A stretch of 64,000 bases of DNA. Origin: DATAEY01 sp045805565. Lineage in GTDB: Bacteria > Actinomycetota > Thermoleophilia > Solirubrobacterales > Solirubrobacteraceae. The stretch covers positions 62,001-126,000 of the forward strand of contig JBJMKZ010000025.1 in the NCBI GenBank assembly GCA_045805565.1. The letters run 5' to 3'. Positions 60,487 through 64,000 of this stretch are shown here, piece by piece (the stretch's first letter is position 1; every line of letters begins with the position of its first letter). The translations under genes and the position numbers were made by a program. Under the pieces are notes generated by a model, which saw only the letters and a list, made by a program, of their open reading frames with translations, was not told the DNA's origin and searched no databases.

Positions 60487-62018
60487 CCGCCGCCCAACCG
60501 CCGCGGCTTCTCGCGATCGGGCTCGATGCCGCCGACGGACCGCTCGCGTTGCGGTGGGCGCGCGACGGCCGGCTAGCGGTGCTGGGCAGCCTCCTGCGGG
60601 ACGGCGCCGTGGTGCGGCTGCGCTCCCGCGGCGACCTCTTTCCCGAGTCCCTGTGGCCGACGGTGGTGACGGGGTTGTCGCTGGGCTCGCACGGGATCTA
60701 CAACTGGCGGGTGGTGACTCGCGGCCAGCACTCGCTGAAGTGGGTGCCTAACGCGCCTGGGGACCCCGTGTGGCGCATCCTGAGGCAGCACGACGGCAGC
60801 CGGCGTGCGGTTCTGGTCGACATCCCCTACGCCAAGCCGGCCGAGGACAATGGGGTGACCGAGCTGATCGGATGGGGTCAGCGAGGAGCGACACGTCACA
60901 CGTCTTGGCCGCCAGACCTCATCGCGGCGGTGCGGCGCCGGCACGGTCGTTACCCGGGCTGGGCGCACGTGCACTTCCACCGCCGTGCGCCGGCCCAGCG
61001 GCGGCTCCTGCGCACGCTTGAGCGAATGGCGCGCATCCGCACCAGTGTGATCGAGGAACTCCTGCGCGAGCGTCCGTGGGAGCTGTGCATCGCCTGCTAT
61101 TCGGAGGCACACGACGGAGGCCACGAGTTCCACCGGTATCTCGATCCCAGCAGCTGGGGCCACGGGCGGAGGCGCGCGCGGGGGGTGGAGGATGGCCTGC
61201 TGCGCGTGTACCGGGCGCTCGACACCGGGGTCGGGAATCTGATCGAGGCGGCCGGCGAAGGCGCCAACGTGCTGGTGTTCTCCGGCATGGGGATGCGGAC
61301 GTGCACGAGCGGGGAGCGGCTCCTCAAGCGCGTCCTGGTGGGGCTTGGCTACCAGGTGCCGGCACGGCGGCAACCGGCCGGGCTTCGTCCGCTCGTCGCG
61401 CTGCGGAGCAGGCTGCCGTGGTCCATCCGACACCTGCTCCACCTGCGCCTTTCCCAACCGAGCCGCGAGGCTCTGATGGAGCGTCTGTGGCTGGAGGGCA
61501 CCGACTGGAACGCAACCCGGGCCTACGCCGAGGAGGAGCCCGGCGTCGGCTTCGTCCACCTCAACGTCCGCGGCCGCGATCCCGACGGCACGGTGGAGCC
61601 GGGTGCGGACTACAGGGCGCTGTGCGCCGAGATCACCGCCGAGCTGCTCTCCTTACGCGAGGCCGAGTCCGGGGCGCCGGCCGTCGTCGAAGTGCTCCAC
61701 CGAGACCAGCTCGTCATCGGGGCGAACGCCGAGGCGCTGCCCGACCTGGTCGTACGCTTTTCCCAGCAGCGAATGATCGGCGCGGTCCGGCACCCGCGCC
61801 TGGGCTTGGTTCGAGAGGACGTCCACGACACGCCTTACAGCGAGCACACCGGCGAGGGCTTCCTAGTGGGGGCCGGACCCGGCATCCGTCTGGGAGCCGA
61901 CCTCGACGCCGATCTCGAGGACCTGGCCCCCACCATGCTCGCCCTGTTGGAAGTCCCCGTACCCGCCGAGGTGGAGGGCGCGCCACTCGTGGGGATGCTC
62001 ACGGCCGCCGCGCACTAG
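60483..62018 (+). CDS. Type I phosphodiesterase / nucleotide-pyrophosphatase-fold protein, apparently degenerate
   Basis: A 511-aa protein of the alkaline-phosphatase superfamily. AIGLDAADG supplies the first metal Asp. ESLWPTVVTGLSLGSHGIY matches the nucleophile region with Thr/Ser. A C-terminal EHTGEGFLVGAGPGI is typical. But the usual SDHG metal motif reads FSGMGM, and the DxxxH block is altered to SEAHDGGHEFH, so part of the metal site seems lost. Cytoplasmic; GTG overlaps the Gfo/Idh/MocA stop. The 3' end overlaps the convergent GT4 gene by 20 bases. Role unknown. Confidence 0.75.
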   Translation: MTAAQPPRLLAIGLDAADGPLALRWARDGRLAVLGSLLRDGAVVRLRSRGDLFPESLWPTVVTGLSLGSHGIYNWRVVTRGQHSLKWVPNAPGDPVWRILRQHDGSRRAVLVDIPYAKPAEDNGVTELIGWGQRGATRHTSWPPDLIAAVRRRHGRYPGWAHVHFHRRAPAQRRLLRTLERMARIRTSVIEELLRERPWELCIACYSEAHDGGHEFHRYLDPSSWGHGRRRARGVEDGLLRVYRALDTGVGNLIEAAGEGANVLVFSGMGMRTCTSGERLLKRVLVGLGYQVPARRQPAGLRPLVALRSRLPWSIRHLLHLRLSQPSREALMERLWLEGTDWNATRAYAEEEPGVGFVHLNVRGRDPDGTVEPGADYRALCAEITAELLSLREAESGAPAVVEVLHRDQLVIGANAEALPDLVVRFSQQRMIGAVRHPRLGLVREDVHDTPYSEHTGEGFLVGAGPGIRLGADLDADLEDLAPTMLALLEVPVPAEVEGAPLVGMLTAAAH

Positions 62019-63165
62019 CCGCGGCCTCCGCTAGGAGGCGGCGCAGCGCGATGGCGGCCCGGTCCCAGCTCAGAGGAGAGACCCGTCGCCGGGCGCGTTC
62101 GCCCAGAGCACGACACAGGGCAGGGGCACCCAGCAAGTCCGAGAGCGTGCGCGCCAGGGCGGTCGAGTCCAGAGGCGGGAAGTAGCGTGCCGCATCGCCC
62201 AGCGTCTCGCGGTGCGGGGGAATGTCGCTGAGCACGACCGGCGCGCCGCAGGCGGCCGCCTCGACCGGGCAAAGCCCAAACCCCTCCCCGCGAGAGGTCG
62301 CCACCACCACCGTGGCCGTGCTGTAGAGGGAGGCGAGCGTCTCGTCGTCGACGAAGCCGGGGAGCAGGACGCCCTCGCCAAGCCGGTGGTGCGCGATCCG
62401 CGCCCGCACCGCCCGCGCGCTCGAGTAAGCCTCGTCGTCCTCGAGCGGGCCGACGACCACGAGCGGGGGGCACGGGCGCGCGGCTGTCAGCTGCGCACAG
62501 GCGTCCACCAGCGTCTCGACGCCCTTGTGGGGATTGATGCCGCCCGCGTAGAGGATGAAGTCGCCCGCCGTCATCGGGCCCAGATGCGCGGTTGCCCGGC
62601 GCGCGGCGGCTTGCGCGCGGGGCGCGAACGCAGGATCGGGTGCCTGCGGGACGAGGTCAACCCGCTCGGGGTCGAGGCGCAGGTGCTCGCGGAGCTCGGT
62701 CCGGGCGCTCTCGGAAACCGTGAAGAGCCGATCGGCGCGGCGGAGCGCCGCCGCCTGCTTGACGCGCCACAGTGCGCGGGCGCGCCGCGTGGGCAGCAGC
62801 GTTCGCCCGAACTTGGCCACGTTGGCGTCGTGCACGCCGACGACACTGGGCGTCCGCAGCGTAGGAAACCAGCTGACGACGGACGGGAACAGCAGCGCGT
62901 CATACCTGCGCCGGGCAGTTGCCGCTATGAGCCGGAGGACATCCCTGGCCGGACGGCTCGTGGACGCGGTCGTCCTTCGGCCGAGCGCCAGCGGCCACAG
63001 CTCGGCGCGGTCCGGGAGGTCCGCCCGAGCCGCTTCGCCGCGGTCGATGAACAGCACGTAACGCGTCTGGTGGTCGAGCTCAACCAGGCGGCGTACCGCG
63101 TTGCGGGCGAAGCGCCCGTCGCCATGCCGGTTTCCGAACGCGGTCGCGTCAACCCCGACCCACAT
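61999..63165 (-). CDS. GT4-family glycosyltransferase
   Basis: A 388-aa GT-B enzyme starting MWVGVDATAFGNRHGDGRFARN-like from the ATG at 63165 (a GTG at 63180 would add five residues). ILYAGGINPHKGVETLVDA is the donor-domain motif and EGFGLCPVEAAACGAPVVLS the E-x7-E region. It resembles mannosyl- or glucosyltransferases of polysaccharide loci. The start codon ATG shares the CATG palindrome with the start of the divergent gene, leaving no intergenic space. Confidence 0.87.
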   Translation of the reverse strand: MWVGVDATAFGNRHGDGRFARNAVRRLVELDHQTRYVLFIDRGEAARADLPDRAELWPLALGRRTTASTSRPARDVLRLIAATARRRYDALLFPSVVSWFPTLRTPSVVGVHDANVAKFGRTLLPTRRARALWRVKQAAALRRADRLFTVSESARTELREHLRLDPERVDLVPQAPDPAFAPRAQAAARRATAHLGPMTAGDFILYAGGINPHKGVETLVDACAQLTAARPCPPLVVVGPLEDDEAYSSARAVRARIAHHRLGEGVLLPGFVDDETLASLYSTATVVVATSRGEGFGLCPVEAAACGAPVVLSDIPPHRETLGDAARYFPPLDSTALARTLSDLLGAPALCRALGERARRRVSPLSWDRAAIALRRLLAEAAASARRP

Positions 63166-64000
63166 GCCCAATTGGCACACTACAGCGCCGATCGCGACCG
63201 TCCTCTTCCTCCACGCCTCCGCCGGCAGCTACGGCGCCGACCGCCAGCTCGAAGCCCTAGTCGAAGGGCTCGACCGCCAGCGCTTCCGTCCTGTCGTCGT
63301 GCTCGGAGCGCAGGGCGGGCTGGTCGACCGATTGCGGGAATCCGGGGTGGAAGTGCACGTTCGACCGCTCGCGGTGCTGGCCCGGCGTCTCTCGTCGGGG
63401 CGGGGAGCGCGATCCCTGGCGATGAAGCTGGCGCGTGATCGTGCCACGGTCGGCGACCTCGCCCGCCAGCGGGGGACGACGATCGTACACACCAACTCCT
63501 CGATCCTCGTCTCCGGACAGGCGGTGGCCGAGCGCGCCGGCGCGCTGCACGTCCAGCACGTCCGCGAGATCTACGACGGCAGCGCCGGAGCACTGGGTGT
63601 GGCGTTGTGGCCGCTATACAGAAGGTTGCTGCTCCGGGCTGACGCCCTGCCATGTGTCTCGCGAGCCGCAGCGGCCCAGTTCGACGGGAGCGGGCGAGCA
63701 CTTGTCCTGCACGACGGACTCACCTGGGTCCCGCGGAGGGTCCGACGCGAGGAGGCCCGGGATGCCCTGGGGCTCGACCCTGATCGCTTCGTCGTGGGCA
63801 TGGTAGGCCGGGTGAGCGACTGGAAGGGACAACATCTGCTGGCGCAAGCGTTGGCCGATCCGGCGCTGGCGGACATCCAAGCCATTGGAATAGTGGCCGG
63901 GGAGGCCGCGCCACTACAGCGGCAGCACGAGACGGACCTGATCGCTCTCCGAGACGGGCTGGGCCTCGCAGAGCGCTTCAAGCTGCTCGGGTTTCGCGAG
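63164..64000 (+). CDS. GT4-family glycosyltransferase (partial, runs off the window)
   Basis: An open frame of 279 codons from the ATG at 63164 to the window end without a stop. It begins MPNWHTTAPIATVLFLHASA and continues GSYGADRQLEALVEGL, the acceptor-domain start of GT4 enzymes. HTNSSILVSGQAVAERAGALHVQHVREI is the middle part and MVGRVSDWKGQHLLAQAL (in part) the donor-domain start; the E-x7-E motif would lie beyond the end. No other start fits the first beta strand. Confidence 0.82.
   Translation, partial: MPNWHTTAPIATVLFLHASAGSYGADRQLEALVEGLDRQRFRPVVVLGAQGGLVDRLRESGVEVHVRPLAVLARRLSSGRGARSLAMKLARDRATVGDLARQRGTTIVHTNSSILVSGQAVAERAGALHVQHVREIYDGSAGALGVALWPLYRRLLLRADALPCVSRAAAAQFDGSGRALVLHDGLTWVPRRVRREEARDALGLDPDRFVVGMVGRVSDWKGQHLLAQALADPALADIQAIGIVAGEAAPLQRQHETDLIALRDGLGLAERFKLLGFRE

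Noticed and set aside
27027..62875. Possible att repeat: GAAACCAGC of the tRNA-Val 3' end recurs near 62865
   Set aside because: Only nine bases match, well within chance for this window, and no integrase is nearby.
1..64000. CRISPR arrays, insertion sequences, rRNA genes
   Set aside because: No regularly spaced repeats, transposase-like proteins with terminal inverted repeats or rRNA signatures were seen on either strand.

Overview
The window is very GC-rich, densely packed and rich in GTG/TTG starts and ATGA/GTGA start-stop overlaps. Gene content fits a high-GC actinobacterium: an actinobacterial-type (group 1h) [NiFe] hydrogenase with its usual DUF partners, and a recR/ybaB/dnaX/4.5S RNA block. 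A lineage such as Thermoleophilia is possible, but that is inference only; no rRNA is present to settle it.

Region 1 (1-12.8 kb, all +) is one long hydrogenase operon. It begins with the last codons of hypE and continues with hypA, the small and large subunits (hhyS, hhyL), a NifU/Rieske-like relay protein, a DUF5947 protein, a 67-aa protein, a DUF6084 protein, an unrecognised 336-aa protein, a maturation protease, a 42-aa DUF6893-like peptide, hypB, a double-SIS protein, hypF and a nickel permease. Together they build and supply nickel to a high-affinity H2-oxidising enzyme. hypC and hypD must lie upstream.

Region 2 (12.8-21.5 kb) is central carbon metabolism: two unrelated-type malate dehydrogenases either side of a small basic winged-helix protein, an isocitrate dehydrogenase, a site-2 protease with CBS domains, and a succinate dehydrogenase of the HdrB-containing (type E-like) kind with no membrane anchor genes. 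Region 3 (21.5-27.05 kb, mostly -) is housekeeping: asd, ask, recR, ybaB, dnaX, 4.5S RNA and, on +, tRNA-Val(CAC).

Region 4 (27.1-39 kb) starts right after the tRNA and turns accessory: polysaccharide deacetylase and glycosyltransferase, a PaaK/CapK-like adenylating enzyme coupled to an ABC binding protein, the divergent permease and ATPase of that Fe3+/polyamine-type transporter, a secreted helical protein, a PMT-like membrane glycosyltransferase and a GT2.

Region 5 (38.9-53.2 kb) looks like an uncharacterised biosynthetic cluster: methyltransferase, three paralogous P450s, a UbiA-family prenyltransferase, two paralogous acyltransferase-like proteins, a free-standing A-PCP-TE NRPS-like enzyme whose TE carries Cys instead of Ser, a fusion of an isopropylmalate-dehydrogenase-like domain to an isochorismatase-like hydrolase, and an asparagine-synthase-like enzyme without the glutaminase Cys. 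Region 6 (53.5-64 kb) is a surface-glycan locus: GT2, polytopic membrane protein, Wzm/Wzt-type ABC exporter, UGM-like flavoprotein, Gfo/Idh/MocA oxidoreductase, a degenerate phosphodiesterase-family protein and two GT4 enzymes, the last running off the window. No CRISPR array, insertion sequence or rRNA was seen.
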